The position numbers and the translations under genes are program-made. Under the pieces are notes generated by a model. The model ran no database searches. It was not told where the DNA came from and was given only the letters and a program-made list of their open reading frames with translations. Of a stretch of DNA of 64,000 bases, positions 21,491 through 33,770 are shown one piece after another. Where the stretch lies: the NCBI GenBank assembly GCA_029255685.2, contig CM055319.2, positions 9,534,747-9,598,746 of the forward strand. Direction: 5' to 3'. Position 1 is the stretch's first letter. Each line of letters starts with the position of its first letter. The stretch comes from Silene conica (taxonomy: Eukaryota; Streptophyta; Magnoliopsida; Caryophyllales; Caryophyllaceae).

Positions 21491-23318
21491 TTTATGAATT
21501 TAAAAATATTTTTTTAATAATTATTTGGGCACATTTCATTTGATTCCTGCAATAGCACAATTTCTACCAGCCGCAAATATTTTGCTCCAATGTCGTTTTG
21601 CTCAATGCATGTATGTCAACCGGAATAATGTCATTGCATATATAACCAAAGCTAATCATCCAATACATACACTTCATTATATTACAACTACTACCATACT
21701 AGCTATTACCATCAACATTCTTCACAACTAACATTAAGAAGCCATAAAAATCGGGAAGATGTTCTCTCTAATCGTTTAGGTGGAAAGTAAAATCGGTACA
21801 TACGAGTTAAAGTCTAATTAACACATCGGCTGGTGAAGTACGTAGCCCACTTGTCCCGCACTTCATTTATCTCACCATTCGTGTATGACTGATCTTCTCC
21901 TTGTGATGAGTAGAAAACCTAAATATAACATAACACAAGCAAGTTATTAGCTTAAAATCATCAAAAAATCACACTAGTGATTCATTCTGTATCTTTCACC
22001 AAATCGATATCCTTGCTATATGGAGTAGAATTCAAACAAATGCACTATTAGCAAAGACCGCAGACCAAAACAACAAAACTGATACAGTGCACTATTACCA
22101 AAGACCCCAGACCAAAACAACTAATAATCTCAGACAAAAGCTTACTCCAACAGTAACCAGGCATAAATACTGATGTGTGAAAAATTCAGTTGGCAAAAAT
22201 TCAACAAAACAACAAACTCATACAGTGCTTCAAACTCGCTTTTGCTCGCAACGTAGTATGTGACAGCAGCAGCAGTAATAGTAAGCAGAAGACCGCAGAC
22301 CCATACACAGACCAAAGTAAACGCGCTGTAGTAAGTAGAAGTGTGCGTGTGTGAGTGACAACGGTAGTGAACAATGGTTTATAAAGAGTGCAGTGGCAGC
22401 TATAGTGCAGTGGCAGGGTACAGTAGAGTAGTAGCAGCTATGAGTAGAAGGTGGCAGCAAGTATCGTGTGCATTGACAAACGTAATAGAGCAGGAGTATG
22501 GTATGATCAGCACAGACCATAGGAAGGCAGAGAAGTAAAGCTAATAACATCAGAGTATACAGCAAAGTGCCCGAACCCATAGAACAGAAAACCAGGCCAG
22601 CAGGAAGTGATGACACAGAAACACACAACAGTGGACTGAACAGGCAGCAGAGAATAGTCGTGAATGCAGATACACGGGAAAGAGCAGTGTGAGTCTTAGT
22701 GCAGATCAGATATAGCAGTGGCAGTAAAGAATAAGAAAAACATGTATATATAGTAGAGGCTCTATACTGCTATACTACAGTGGATAAAGACCTCGACAGG
22801 AAGCAGCTGCATTAGAAGAGAAGGGAATGGATTCCTAAAGTACAGATATAGGGATAGAGGAAAGAGCAAGGAAGATGTGATAGCATCGGTTCAGGAAGAC
22901 TACGCTAATCCAGAAGCAGCTTTAACCGATCATGGATCATGGATCATGGGAAGAAGGGCCCTGCGTATTATATAACTACAACCTTAAGATTTCCACTTTC
23001 CGATACAGGAATGGCTTGACACCCTAGTATAGCATTTATAGCATTAAGGAATAGGCCTCACGATTGGGGAGATCCTTGTTTTCAAAAAAAAAGCTACTTT
23101 ACTGGTAGATTTGGCGGCAGATCAGAAATAGCAGTGGCCTTAGTGCAGATCAGAAATAGCAGTGGCAGTAACTTCTTCCTTGACTGTCTTGTAGAGCCTT
23201 CCCATTTATAGAGCATCTAGCTACTCTTACTTTGTATTAATCTTTCCTACTGTTCTGGTAGCCTCCTGTTTTGTGGTAGTAAATAGGACAAGAAATAGGA
23301 CACAAATGTTTGATTTTA
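21491..23318. other. Non-coding 3' part of the CACTA element
   Basis: About 1.8 kb between the subterminal array and the end of the accessory gene. It is A/G-rich with CAGTGGCAG and GCAGATCAGA words repeated around 22690-22740 and 23120-23170. The ORFs here (for example 22230-22628) have no recognisable domain. Confidence 0.5.
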
Positions 23319-26300
23319 CTACAAGCTTAATTTATACGCTTTGTTGTCCTTACACTTAACCTCCTTCTGTTTCGGTATCTTAGGACCACACGTAGGCTTG
23401 ACTATTTCAAACAGGAGAAGATTATGGAAGACAATGGGACATACCTTCTCCAAATCAGTTATAGTTGTGCAACTCTTCACTATGTCATGCATGAAACGCA
23501 TCACGAAATAGCCAGACTCCACGCTCCCGTTTTGTTGAGGGCACTAGTACATTATATTAAAAAAATGATGATAGTCGTAATTGAAATACGCGGTCATGAT
23601 ATAAAATACGCTTAATGTATTCTGAAAATGTGTCAATTACCTTAATAGATTTCCACAATGGCTCTTTCCTTTTCACCTTTATTTCGCCACCCGACATTTT
23701 GTACCTTTTTAAGGAGCTACCATACAAAAAATTAACAAGGTGAGTTGACAAGCAAAATTTACAACGTTAGTTCATAGAAATTTATAAGTAACGCTCATGT
23801 AGCTAGGCTAGATAAACGTAAACTACGACCATTACTTGCCTGAGAACTATCATCTTCATGTATAACTTGCGACCTTCTTTAAGGGCAACCGAGTCAAACT
23901 CATATATGGTATACGTTCGCGGAGAAATAGCGAGTAGAACCCAATGCTTACTGCATATAACAGCAATTCAATAAATCAGTAGCATCAATCGAGTAAGCAA
24001 ATGGGTTTATAAGCCAGAACTCTCATATGCTAGTTAGCGGTAAAGTATTATAATAGTTTTACCTATCAATAATTGGGGCCAAGATGAATTCGTGGCCATT
24101 CTGAACTGACTTCTGAAATGCACTAGTAATATACGCAATTGCAATCTCCGCTTTTTTAATCAGTTTGACATCTGAAGTTGCATCAGGGCACAACCATCAT
24201 ATCCGAGGTTGGGTAACGACTTTGGCTAGATCATCTCGAAGTGCCCTGCATGTACATACGGGTGATTAATATAAGTCTATGTATATATTACCTAATTCAA
24301 AGAAAATTTCAAATAGCTCTAGATAAATTACAGGACCTTATGAATATTTGAATGATCGAGATATTAAGCTCACACCCCTTGAGAAATTGGCTTAGATCAT
24401 CTTTGTTTACTACCATCTTTTCATCTGTGTTGTGATAAAATAAACCGTCATCTAAGCAAATGTCATAAGTTTCTCCATCAATCATTGTACTAAGAAGTAC
24501 TTTCAGCCATTGCAAGTCTGGACTTAAGACTCCACTATGGGTTCCTCATCAACTTGTACTTTTGTTGGCGTGACCGATAATTTCGTATGGTGTGAGTTGC
24601 TACCCATTACTTCAAGTTGTGAAACTCGTGTGTCCTGCTCACCCAAGTCAAGTAATGCACTGACATAAGTGATTGAAACCCAGACTTTATAAAAAGAAAG
24701 AAGCATCATTAGTACCTCATTTTCAACTCTCACTAACGAAAGTGGCCACAATACAATACTTCCAATCGCATCCTTCAATGTAAATAGATCATAGGCTGAC
24801 ACCGGAATAGGAAGCGGAACCGTCTCGAACTCTTCAGGAACAATCGAAACTTTTACCCTTACTTTATCTGATCCAACATGATCATGATGACATAGCTCTC
24901 CTGGAAATGCCTTGCCACGAGCAACTTCATACGTTACTCCGCCTTGAGGGTCATTTAGAAGAAGGCGAAGTGGCGTATCATCCTACATATATAACAATTT
25001 GTTAGTTATAGCTATTACAAGCAAAAGCAAAAATAATAACATTTTACAGTGGAACAATATTGTGGTTACCTTAATTTCTGGTGTTGAAGACGGTTTTAAG
25101 TTGTCTACTTCAGCATGGTCATCAGGTTGCTTCAAGGTGGACATGCCCATTTCTTGCAAAACCAATGACACACTATTCTTAACCACCACTTGCATCTCAC
25201 TTTGAAGCTCCAATCTGAGTTCGGCTTTTAAGGCCTCCCGGTCCTCTACCGATATATTACCTTTTCTCGAATGACTACTTTTGGATGCTTCCCCAAATGC
25301 ACATTGCACAGTAATATTAACTCCACCAAAACCTCTAGCACGGCTCGGGTGATCATCCTTTTCACCAAGAGCATAAAACAAAGCATCTTTGTTGGCTTCT
25401 GGAACAAATTCTCCTTTGGCTTGCTTTTTTCTTAGATCAAGCTAACATACAAATTAAAGTTATTAAGACAATGTTACAATGAGTTGCATGCTGTTCAATT
25501 TTAGCAATTAATTTAAATACTTACGCATTTTTCAGCTACTTCCTTGGTCTTGGGCTCCATTACAACATATTTCCCAGTTTTTTTATCTTTGACATGCATT
25601 GAACAAAACCAATCATCGGCTCGATTCGGTTCAAGGGTAACTGTAGTAGAAGCTGTCTCTGATGATATGAGAGTCTTCGCCGGATAAAAGCCATCTTTGA
25701 TCCAAGTCTCCCGAGAAGTAGTATAGCTTTTTTGACCCAAGTGATGATGATGAATATTCTTTTTTGCACATTCAATAGCCTTCTTACGCTTTTTCTGTAA
25801 CAGAAGGGCATACGAAAAACAAAATTAAAATTAAAAAATTTGCATCAACTTAGAATTATAAATAAATGAGTAGTTATTTTAGGATCATTTATTACCTTGG
25901 CTGGACTCGAGTTTTTAATTTGCACAAAAAGTTTCCAATCTTCTATGCTTATATGTTTCCAAATCTGGTAAGGCTCTCGTCCATCCTCACGCTTTGTTCT
26001 CTCTAGTCTTTGTAATCCATCCACTTACCAATTTGCCTTTGAAATCCCTAAACCTTTTCGCCACTACACTATAGAAGTTCTTCCTCAGTATCTCATCATC
26101 GGGGATGTGGAATGTAGCCTGCCAATTCAAAGAGAAAGCTACATCAGATCAATAACAATAAAGCTAGGAACAAAACTACATTGATGTTCAGTACGTGCAG
26201 GAATAGGAGTATGCTAGTCACTACATTAATAACAAGAACATCATGTAAAAAATACTGAGAGCAGCAATTTACCATTGTATCTTGCCACAACAACAGTCTC

Positions 26301-26731
26301 TTTCCTACACTCACATCTATCCAATTCCAATTAATGTTCAGTTTTCGCATACAAAACCCAATTTGTTTGCCATAATTTCCCTGCCATTTGCCAGTCGGAC
26401 GATTGTACTCATCAAAATCAAGCTTCATGAGCTCGTTAGGTTTCGGAAGAATCTTAAACCCCTTTGTCGCCGTCCTTCCTTTGCCTGAAACCTTGACTTG
26501 TTTCTGAACTTGAACTGTAGGAGTTGTCACTAAGGTGGATAGATTAATAGGCTCCACTATTTCTACACCTTTCAAAGCAGCAGCGTCGGATAAGAGCTCA
26601 AACTCATCCATTCTATGTTCTTCCTCCATCTCATCCTGTTCTTCCCTCATCTCATCATCAAGGTCATCACTATAACTGTCATCATCATCGTAATCCTCAT
26701 CTTCCAAATCATCGTAATCCATATCAGTCAT
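23319..26731 (-). pseudogene. CACTA accessory gene: TNP1/TNPA-like (Transposase_24) with C-terminal Ulp1-like protease, decayed
   Basis: The start is at 26731 (MTDMDYDDLEDEDYDDDD), giving a very acidic N-terminus, then PTGKWQGNYGKQIGFCMRKL and, after a GT-AG intron (about 26121-26272), a Transposase_24-like part (FHIPDDEILRKNFYSVVAKR, EDGREPYQIWKHISIEDW). Further exons with GT/AG borders encode KKRKKAIECAKKNIH, ALGEKDDHPSRARGFGGVN, a coiled-coil-like stretch (AELRLELQSEMQ), DDTPLRLLLNDPQGGVTYEV, and a C48 Ulp1-type protease end: HWVLLAI (His) and YEFDS (Asp), then CPQQNGSVESGYFVMRFM. In relatives the last motif has Cys where this copy has Ser (codon 23514-23516). I also see an in-frame TGA after PRI near 24200 and a one-base frame break near 26000. 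DNA binding to the subterminal repeats is the known role of TNPA; the protease role in such proteins is unknown. Confidence 0.7.
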
Positions 26732-26846
26732 GGTTGACAAATTGCAGACTGGACCTGACAATTCAAAAATCACAAAACTAATGTTAGTTATTCAATTTTA
26801 CAAAAAGAAACAGATTGTTAATAATCGAAAGCAAGAAAAACATTCA

Positions 26847-26990
26847 GAGGGCTCTAAAACAGGCCTTTAATAGGCTCTAAAACAGGCCTTTAACAGGCTC
26901 TAAAACAGGCCTTTAACAGGCCTTTAACAGGCTCTAAAACAGGCCTTTAACAGCCCTTTAACAGGCCAAAAACAGGCCTTTAACAGGCCT
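26847..26990. repeat. GGCCTTTAACAGG minisatellite between the two CACTA genes
   Basis: Alternating words GGCTCTAAAACA and GGCCTTTAACA, mostly 23-25 bp per pair, about six pairs. It lies in the 450-bp gap between the transposase stop and the accessory gene start, so it is in the promoter or 5' UTR of the accessory gene. Confidence 0.9.
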
Positions 26991-27179
26991 CTGGGTACGC
27001 TGTCACACCTGTCTCCATATATCTACCTCCAAATGTTAGTTATTACCAATCTTTGTTATCTTTGATCTCTACGTCAATGATTGCAATTGGTAAACAAAAG
27101 TAGATGTCATTATACTACGTTACTTATCTTGTGATAAACATGTGCGCATTCATTTAGAAAACATACCTTAGTCCCCTAA

Positions 27180-30100
27180 TTAAGAATCATCCACAATAAT
27201 TCCTTCTCTATGATCAGAGCGTGTATATATTGTGTCAAGATCTCCAATTTCATTCACATTATTTATAGGATTTGAGAAAGGTGCAATGTCCTCAAAATCA
27301 TCATACTCATCCTCATCAAGAACATCCCAAACACCTAGAACTCGCCTCTTTCCATGAATCACAAGAGACCAACGCTTGTCAGAAGGATCAAGAATGTAAA
27401 AGACTTGTTTAGCTTGTGATGCAAAAATGAATGGTTCATTAGTGTCTTGCAAACGGTTCATATCTACTTGAGTAAATCCAAATTCATCTACATGAACACC
27501 AAGTCGATTATTCTCAATCCATTTGCACCTATAAAGGGGAACTTTAAAATCACAATAATCTAGTTCCCAAATATCTTGAATAATGCCATAGTATGATTGT
27601 GTCGCATCAATCGGACATTTGTCTTTGGAACTAGAAAATTCTCTTGATGATGCAACAATAGTTACGCCACTATTTTGCACGGATAAAGACTTTCTATCTT
27701 GGCGCTCAGTATAGAAAGTGTATCCGTTTATAGTAAACCCCTCGTAAGAGGTAACACTCTCTCTAGGACCATATGCAAGCCACTTGATCGTGTTAGATAC
27801 ATCCTTATCATTATTTGACAATTCTTGCATCACTTCATCATAAAACCACTTAATAAACGTGCGATTGTGTTCTTGCATCAACCACATTTCACCTCTTGAA
27901 GGATGATCAGATGTTAATACTTGTTTGTGCCTGATCAAATATGGTTGCACCTCATCACTCTGTTGCAATACGTATATGTGTGCCTTACTTCTTAGATTTG
28001 ACGGAGGTGAGATCACTTTGGCGCCAACAAGACCTTTACCTTCAAACCTTCCATCATCTTTACTTCTCGGAAGACCAACAACATCGAGTTTACTCACAAA
28101 CTCACTACAAAACTCAGTTACCTCCTCACTAATGATACCTTGAATGATGCTAGCTTCAGGTCGAGCTAGATTTCTAACCTTATTTTGCAAAGTAGCCATG
28201 TGTCTTTCAAAAGGATATGCCCATCTTAAGAAAACTGGACCACACAACTTGATCTCTTGGACAAGATGTAAAATTAAATGGATCATAATGTCAAAAAAAG
28301 AAGGTGGAAAGTACATCTCAAATTGGCAAAGTGTTTCGGTAACATCAACTTGTAGTGCATCTAGCGTCTCAGGGTCAACCACCTTATTACATATTGTATT
28401 AAAAAACGAACAAAGTTTAGTAATGGCTCCCCTCACATGCTTTGGCAATATTCCACGAATTGCGATCGGTAAGAAAACTTGCATCATGACATGACAATCA
28501 TGAGATTTCATGCCAGTTAACTTAAAATCAGTCTTGGATGCAAGCCTTTTGATATTAGATGAATACCCGGTAGGAACCTTAATCCCATATAAGCACTCAC
28601 AAAATAACCGTTTCTCTTCTTTAGATAAGGTGTAACAAGCTGGTGGAAGATAAAAGGATGTCTTATTTCCCTTCCTTGGTATATTCTTCTCAATTGGCCA
28701 TAAGTTGGTTCGAATCTTCATTTCCATCAAGTCATTACGCACTTTCAAGCCATCTTTTGTCTTCCCAGTAATGTTGAGTAGTGTCCCTAAGAGAGCATCA
28801 CATACATTCTTCTCAATGTGCATCACATCAAGACAATGTCGTACCGGTAAGTCTTGCCAATATGGAAGTTTCCAAAATATAGACTTCTTCTTCCAAAGAC
28901 CTTCAGGCTCTTTTGGTTTCACGAGCTTCCCAAAAATTGTTTCAACACCTTTGACTCGATCATAAACCTCTTTTCCACTTAATGGTTTGCGAGCTACTTC
29001 TTCCTCCGACTTTCCATTGAATGGTAATTTCTTCTTACGATAAGGGTGAAAGCGTTTTAGGAACCTACGATTATCCAGGTAGACGTATTTTCTAGAATGT
29101 GTCAAATACGTTGACTTCATATCATCCTCACATATAGGGCATGGCTTTTTCCCCTTAACTTTATAACCCGACAAATTACCATAAGCTGGAAAGTCATTGA
29201 TGGTACAAAAGAGCATTGAACGCAATGTGAAGTGCTCATTAGCATAAGCATCGAACACGGTCACACCTTCATCCCATAACTTCTTAAGTTCGTCAATGAG
29301 TGGCGAAAGGTACACATCTATGTCGTTTCCCGGTTGTTTAGGCCCTGATATTAGAAGTGGCAACATCATGTACTTACGCTTCATGCATAACCATGGGGGT
29401 AGGTTATAAATCACTAAAGAAACTGGCCACGTGCTGTGCAAACTACTCAAACTACCATATGGGTTCATTCCGTCCGTGCTAAGGCCAAATCTTAAATTTC
29501 TAACTTCATTTTTGAACTCAGGATACTTGTCATCAATAATTTCCCACTGAGGAGAATCAGCGGGATGTCTTAGCTTTCCATCTTTCTTCCTTCCATCCTT
29601 GTACCACCTTAAAAGTTTGGCAACTTTCTTGATTGAAAAGAAGCGTTTCAAACGTGGTATAATTGGAAGATACCATAGAGGCTTTGCCGAAGGATACTTC
29701 TTAGTCCCATCAAATATAATCTGGTCTCCTAACTTGTAGCGTGATTTACCACAACGAGGACATTTATGTAAATCGGCATACTCATTTAGAAACAGTAGGC
29801 AATCACCTGGACACGCATCTATCTTTACGTACCCCAAATCTAAGGGACACAACAGCTTCTTCGCATAATAGTTGGACTTATGAAGTTGGTTTCCTTCAGG
29901 GAACATGTCTTGCAAAGCTTCTAACAATTCCGTGAAGCTTGTGTCGCTCCAACCATGTTTAGATTTTATGTTAAATAATGTTAAGACAGCAGATAATTTA
30001 GTGTACTTATCACATCCATGATACAATGGAAGTTCACATGCTTCCATCAAACTTTCGAAACCAGAATGGGTACTTAACTCATCGTCAACTCCGTCTAACA

Positions 30101-30536
30101 TCTCATTTAATTGGTCGCCATCCTCATCGCCATGATCATCATTAATATTTTCCTCTTCAATATCAACTCTATTACTCTCATTCAAATTATCCTCATCAAT
30201 CTCAAGATTTGGTTCCACCTCATGGAGTTGAACCTGATGCTCAGTATGTAGAGGGCTATCATTCTCTACAAGTTGCTCAGAATTTCTCCGATATATTCCT
30301 TCTTCACCATGCCATATCCAAATATGATAACCTAGTCTAAATCCACGACAAATAATATGTTCTCTTAGCAACTTTAAACTATCAACCTTCGTCACATTGG
30401 AGCAATCCACACAAGGGCAATAAAACCCTTCATCATTTGTGGCTTTGGAATATTCTAAAGCGGTTCTACAAAACTCTTCAACGCCTTTTTGAAATTCTAT
30501 CGAATTACGTTTACCATACATCCAACTTCGATCCAT
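27180..30536 (-). CDS. TNP2-type CACTA transposase, intact, 1118 aa
   Basis: A single uninterrupted ORF. I prefer the ATG at 30536 (MDRSWMYGKR), because this is where the family begins; the upstream 24 residues are hydrophobic leader translation. Domains: transposase-associated domain (residues 1-80, with CPCVDC at 40-45), an acidic linker (90-155), the KIDACPGDCLLF motif (238-249), the TNP2/Transposase_21 core (about 350-580, with GLSTDGMNPYG, NLPPWLC, CTINDFPAYGNLSGY and LDVMHIEKN), DUF4218 (about 690-800, LPIAIRGILP and PFERHM) and DUF4216 (about 982-1065, YGIIQDIWELDY). All the usual parts are present in order, and length matches full plant TNP2 proteins. It is read on the minus strand from the 31996 end of the element. 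It catalyses excision and reinsertion at CACTA termini. Confidence 0.93.
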   Translation of the reverse strand: MDRSWMYGKRNSIEFQKGVEEFCRTALEYSKATNDEGFYCPCVDCSNVTKVDSLKLLREHIICRGFRLGYHIWIWHGEEGIYRRNSEQLVENDSPLHTEHQVQLHEVEPNLEIDEDNLNESNRVDIEEENINDDHGDEDGDQLNEMLDGVDDELSTHSGFESLMEACELPLYHGCDKYTKLSAVLTLFNIKSKHGWSDTSFTELLEALQDMFPEGNQLHKSNYYAKKLLCPLDLGYVKIDACPGDCLLFLNEYADLHKCPRCGKSRYKLGDQIIFDGTKKYPSAKPLWYLPIIPRLKRFFSIKKVAKLLRWYKDGRKKDGKLRHPADSPQWEIIDDKYPEFKNEVRNLRFGLSTDGMNPYGSLSSLHSTWPVSLVIYNLPPWLCMKRKYMMLPLLISGPKQPGNDIDVYLSPLIDELKKLWDEGVTVFDAYANEHFTLRSMLFCTINDFPAYGNLSGYKVKGKKPCPICEDDMKSTYLTHSRKYVYLDNRRFLKRFHPYRKKKLPFNGKSEEEVARKPLSGKEVYDRVKGVETIFGKLVKPKEPEGLWKKKSIFWKLPYWQDLPVRHCLDVMHIEKNVCDALLGTLLNITGKTKDGLKVRNDLMEMKIRTNLWPIEKNIPRKGNKTSFYLPPACYTLSKEEKRLFCECLYGIKVPTGYSSNIKRLASKTDFKLTGMKSHDCHVMMQVFLPIAIRGILPKHVRGAITKLCSFFNTICNKVVDPETLDALQVDVTETLCQFEMYFPPSFFDIMIHLILHLVQEIKLCGPVFLRWAYPFERHMATLQNKVRNLARPEASIIQGIISEEVTEFCSEFVSKLDVVGLPRSKDDGRFEGKGLVGAKVISPPSNLRSKAHIYVLQQSDEVQPYLIRHKQVLTSDHPSRGEMWLMQEHNRTFIKWFYDEVMQELSNNDKDVSNTIKWLAYGPRESVTSYEGFTINGYTFYTERQDRKSLSVQNSGVTIVASSREFSSSKDKCPIDATQSYYGIIQDIWELDYCDFKVPLYRCKWIENNRLGVHVDEFGFTQVDMNRLQDTNEPFIFASQAKQVFYILDPSDKRWSLVIHGKRRVLGVWDVLDEDEYDDFEDIAPFSNPINNVNEIGDLDTIYTRSDHREGIIVDDS

Positions 30537-30611
30537 CTTATATGCAAAACCTAGTAAATACAAATAATGTGTATTGAATAAGCATATTAGTTTAGATAGT
30601 AGTAGCATACA

Positions 30612-31849
30612 CTAATTAACAAAGATTGGGTAGATACTGATCTTGATCAATTTCCGTAATAACAAGAATGTTATCGGCCATTATTATTACTTACTTATTA
30701 GATGGAGCTCAAGTTCTGAAATAATAAACTAGTTGATGGATTTATTATATAGGCAGTTGAAATAATAACAATGTGTTTAATTGCAGTTGGTACGGGAGGA
30801 AGTTGTGCATATATACTCCTATATACTTATGAGAGGACCAACAGATAGGTTGCATTATTCAAGACGACTACCATATACAATCGACTCTCCGGAAGAACAG
30901 TCATCCACATTTGTTTTAAACTTTGACGGCTCCAACCAAGTTAATCCTTTCTTATTCCCAACATCATCTTATTCTGATAATCTTTCGACTGTCCAATATT
31001 CGACGATAACGACAAATAAAGCAAGGGTAGCGGTAACCATGTTAATCTTAATTATCCTACTACTATGAACTGCCACTACATTACCATGACAAGAACTGCT
31101 ACATACCTCTGCACATATTATCCTATTGCTACTGCACTACCCATATTATCCTACTGCACTTTCTTTTTTTCGTTCCCACCAAAGTAAAAAGAAGAAGCAC
31201 CGGTCCCTGGCCTCTCCTAACTGAGGTCTGGAGCTAGGCTGTAGGCAGCGTTGGGGCACATAACCATGTTAATCTTAATTATCCTACTCGTATTATTAAT
31301 CAATTTCTTCAAAAACCCATTATTTTTCTTCTTTGAATTACCACTAATACCCTCATCCATCTCACCACCATTACCACGAACCTTAATCGAAAATCATAAA
31401 AAAAAATAAACATACAGTAACCAATAGAACAGTACATATTAATCGAAAATCATAAAAAATCGAAATAATTAAACAAGAAAGTAAACTGAATTAAATTAAT
31501 AGCATTGTATTTACCTAATTCAAACCCCAATTAATCCAAAATATTTAACCCTAAAAATCAATTTACATACCTAATTTAAAATAATTGGAATAGAGGAGAT
31601 GGTGAGTGGCGAGTCCGGCGAGTTCCAGTAGCGGTGAGGCGGTGAGGCGGTGAGCTCCGGCGACCGGCGTGTGGTTGGTTGCTGCGTTTATACTGTTTTA
31701 TTGTTTTATATTGTGTTCACTGGATGTTGTGTGTTCTTATTATTTCACGCGTATGGGGTTTGTGTTATTGTGTTATCATCAGGTAAGTACACGGCGGTAA
31801 GCTAATATTAACATTCTTTTCATTTTTTTTTTTTTTTCAAAAACTCTCA
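30612..31849. other. Non-coding 5' part of the CACTA element
   Basis: Leader and promoter region of the transposase gene. The stretch CCATGTTAATCTTAATTATC occurs twice (near 31037 and 31265). No gene is supported; the 95-aa ORF at 30781-31068 has no known domain. Confidence 0.5.
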
Positions 31850-32063
31850 ATTGCGGCGTTTATGTTCAAAACGCCTCAAATGATGCTTTTTGCTGCGTTT
31901 TGTTCAAAACGCCTCTAATAACACATATGTTATTTGCTGCTGTTTGGCTAAAACGCCTCAAATAGATAGCCTTAAATAGATGTTTTTCTACTAGTGATTG
32001 TTTTTTTGTCTTAAGGAATTTCTTTTAATTCCTTAAGATTGTTCTTATTCTTTTCTCAGTGTT

Positions 32064-33131
32064 GTGTATGGTCCCAGGTCTTCTAGGTACGAATTAGTTG
32101 CTGCTAATCCGGAACCGGAAGGAACCTTCCGACGCCGCATAAGAGAAAGAAGAAGAGCGAGTCAGGAAGAAGTCTTGAGTATTCCTGAACCAGTTACTGC
32201 TGAACCAGTCAACCAAATTTTAAGAATGCCGAACATCGCGAGCCATTCCGAACCGAAAGCTGACTCTATTCCAAAGGGTTTCACTCTCCTTGCTGATGAG
32301 GTCGGGAACACATTCGATATTCGACCATCCTATATTAATCTGGTCGAGAGGAATATGTACCGGGGCACGGCTGGAGAGGACCCGAGGAAGCACATGGAGA
32401 TCTTTACAGATTATTGTTCAAGCATTCCAACATCTGCGACGGTCACGCAGGATAAGATTAAGGAAGTCCTTTTTCCTTTCTCTTTATCCGACGGGGCTAG
32501 GGAATGGTACCGAGATTTGGATCGGGAGGCTGCAGAAGTTAAAGATTGGAAGTCCTTGGCTCTGGCCTTCTACAAGAAGTACTACCCACCCCAGAAGACT
32601 AATGCTCTCCGTTCCCAAATTACAAACCTCAAACAATTTGGAACGGAGAACTTAAATGAAGCTTGGACCAGATTCAAGAAGATCGTGAGAGCATGTCCTC
32701 ACCATGGTTTCCAACCATGGTTCATCAGCAACCAGTTTTATAACGGGTTGTTTGATGACCACCGAGCCATCCTGGATGCTGCTGCAAAGGGAAGGTTCCA
32801 AAAAGAGACCGAGGATGATAAAGGGTGGGGTATTATTGAAGAAATGGCAAATTACTGTACGGAGTATGGAAACCCAAGGTCCGGAACGAGAACGGTAGCC
32901 GGGATAAATACTGAGGGTGTTGAGGCTAAGCTTGATAAACTGGCTGCGAGGTTTGACCTTTGGGACAAACAACAAGAGGGTAGTCAGCAGACGGTTCACT
33001 TTCTGCAAAGGGGTGAACAATTGATGTGTGAGCGCTGTGGAGGAGCTGGGCATTCCGCTATTGAATGCCTAGCTGAAAAAGAACTAGTATTATCCTTCCA
33101 ACCAATTCCGTCAGGGAGGGAATTTTTATAA
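32064..33131 (+). pseudogene. Fossil Athila-like gag
   Basis: Gag-type capsid region (PSYINLVERNMYRGTAGEDP, ALRSQITNLKQF) followed by a CCHC zinc knuckle (CERCGGAGHSAIEC) near 33026-33067. Gag packages the element RNA in virus-like particles. A Pro/Gln-rich continuation lies at 33175-33453. Confidence 0.8.
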
Positions 33132-33576
33132 CCAGAATCAAGTTCACCTTCATCTAAAGTGGACTAGTCAGAATGTGCTCAACCCAACCCCACCACCAAA
33201 ACAAACCTATGTACCCCCTCACCGCAACCAAAATAACTTCCAAAAGCTACCTCAATTCCAACCGTCACAAGCCGGTGCTTTCTCATCTGGAGGAAATTCA
33301 GAAATTGGAGAATTGAAGACCCTAGTTCAGTCGTTGGCATCCCAAATGCAAGCTGGGAATGTGTCCATTAAGTTGATGGAGTCGCAGATCGCTCAATTGG
33401 CGGTCAAGCAATCATCACGACCCCAAGGGCAACTACCCTCCCAAACAGAATAGCGTAATGAGACCATTAATATGGTGAGATTGAGGAGTGGGCGTGAGTA
33501 TGAGGGACCAAGGATGGGAGTTTCTGATCAGATTGGCAGGAAAAGCATAGTCGAAGAGACTGTTAGTGGAGATGTG

Positions 33577-33770
33577 TTCGATCGATCAGATTACAGAGCT
33601 CGATCGAATGAAAATCAGGAAGAATCACTCGATCGAGGAGTTGTCAGAGCTCGATCGAGTGAGGTTGACAAAGAGGTCCTCGATCGAGCAGTACCACTTG
33701 CTCGATCGAGCATAGCAGAAGAAGAGATCACTCGATCGAGTGATCCCATGGCAGAAAACACTCGATCGAG
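33577..33770. repeat. CTCGATCGAG palindrome array within the coding linker
   Basis: Six exact copies start at 33628, 33650, 33679, 33701, 33731 and 33761, after two variants at 33577 and 33599. Steps are 22, 29, 22, 29, 22, 30 and 30 bp. Confidence 0.95.

Larger units (their letters stand above)
21188..31996 (-). mobile_element. CACTA transposon, complete ends (10.8 kb), possibly autonomous
   Basis: Termini are CACTAGTAGAAAAA at 21188 and its reverse complement ending at 31996. The flanking triplets are AAT and ATT, a 3-bp duplication with one mismatch. Both ends carry subterminal arrays of AACGCCGCAAAT / AACGCCTCAAAT words. Two genes lie on the minus strand: an intact TNP2-type transposase (27180-30536) and a spliced accessory gene with an Ulp1-like end (23319-26731). 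It sits in the leader of the Athila-like element, 36 bp after the primer-binding site. Whether it can still move depends on the accessory gene, which shows damage. Confidence 0.9.

Noticed and set aside
22230-22628. 132-aa ORF inside the CACTA element as a gene
   Set aside because: Low-complexity Cys/Leu/Tyr-rich translation of an A/G-rich stretch; no domain, start context or splice support.
27925-29935. Plus-strand ORFs within the TNP2 gene
   Set aside because: They are antisense shadows of the 1118-aa transposase.
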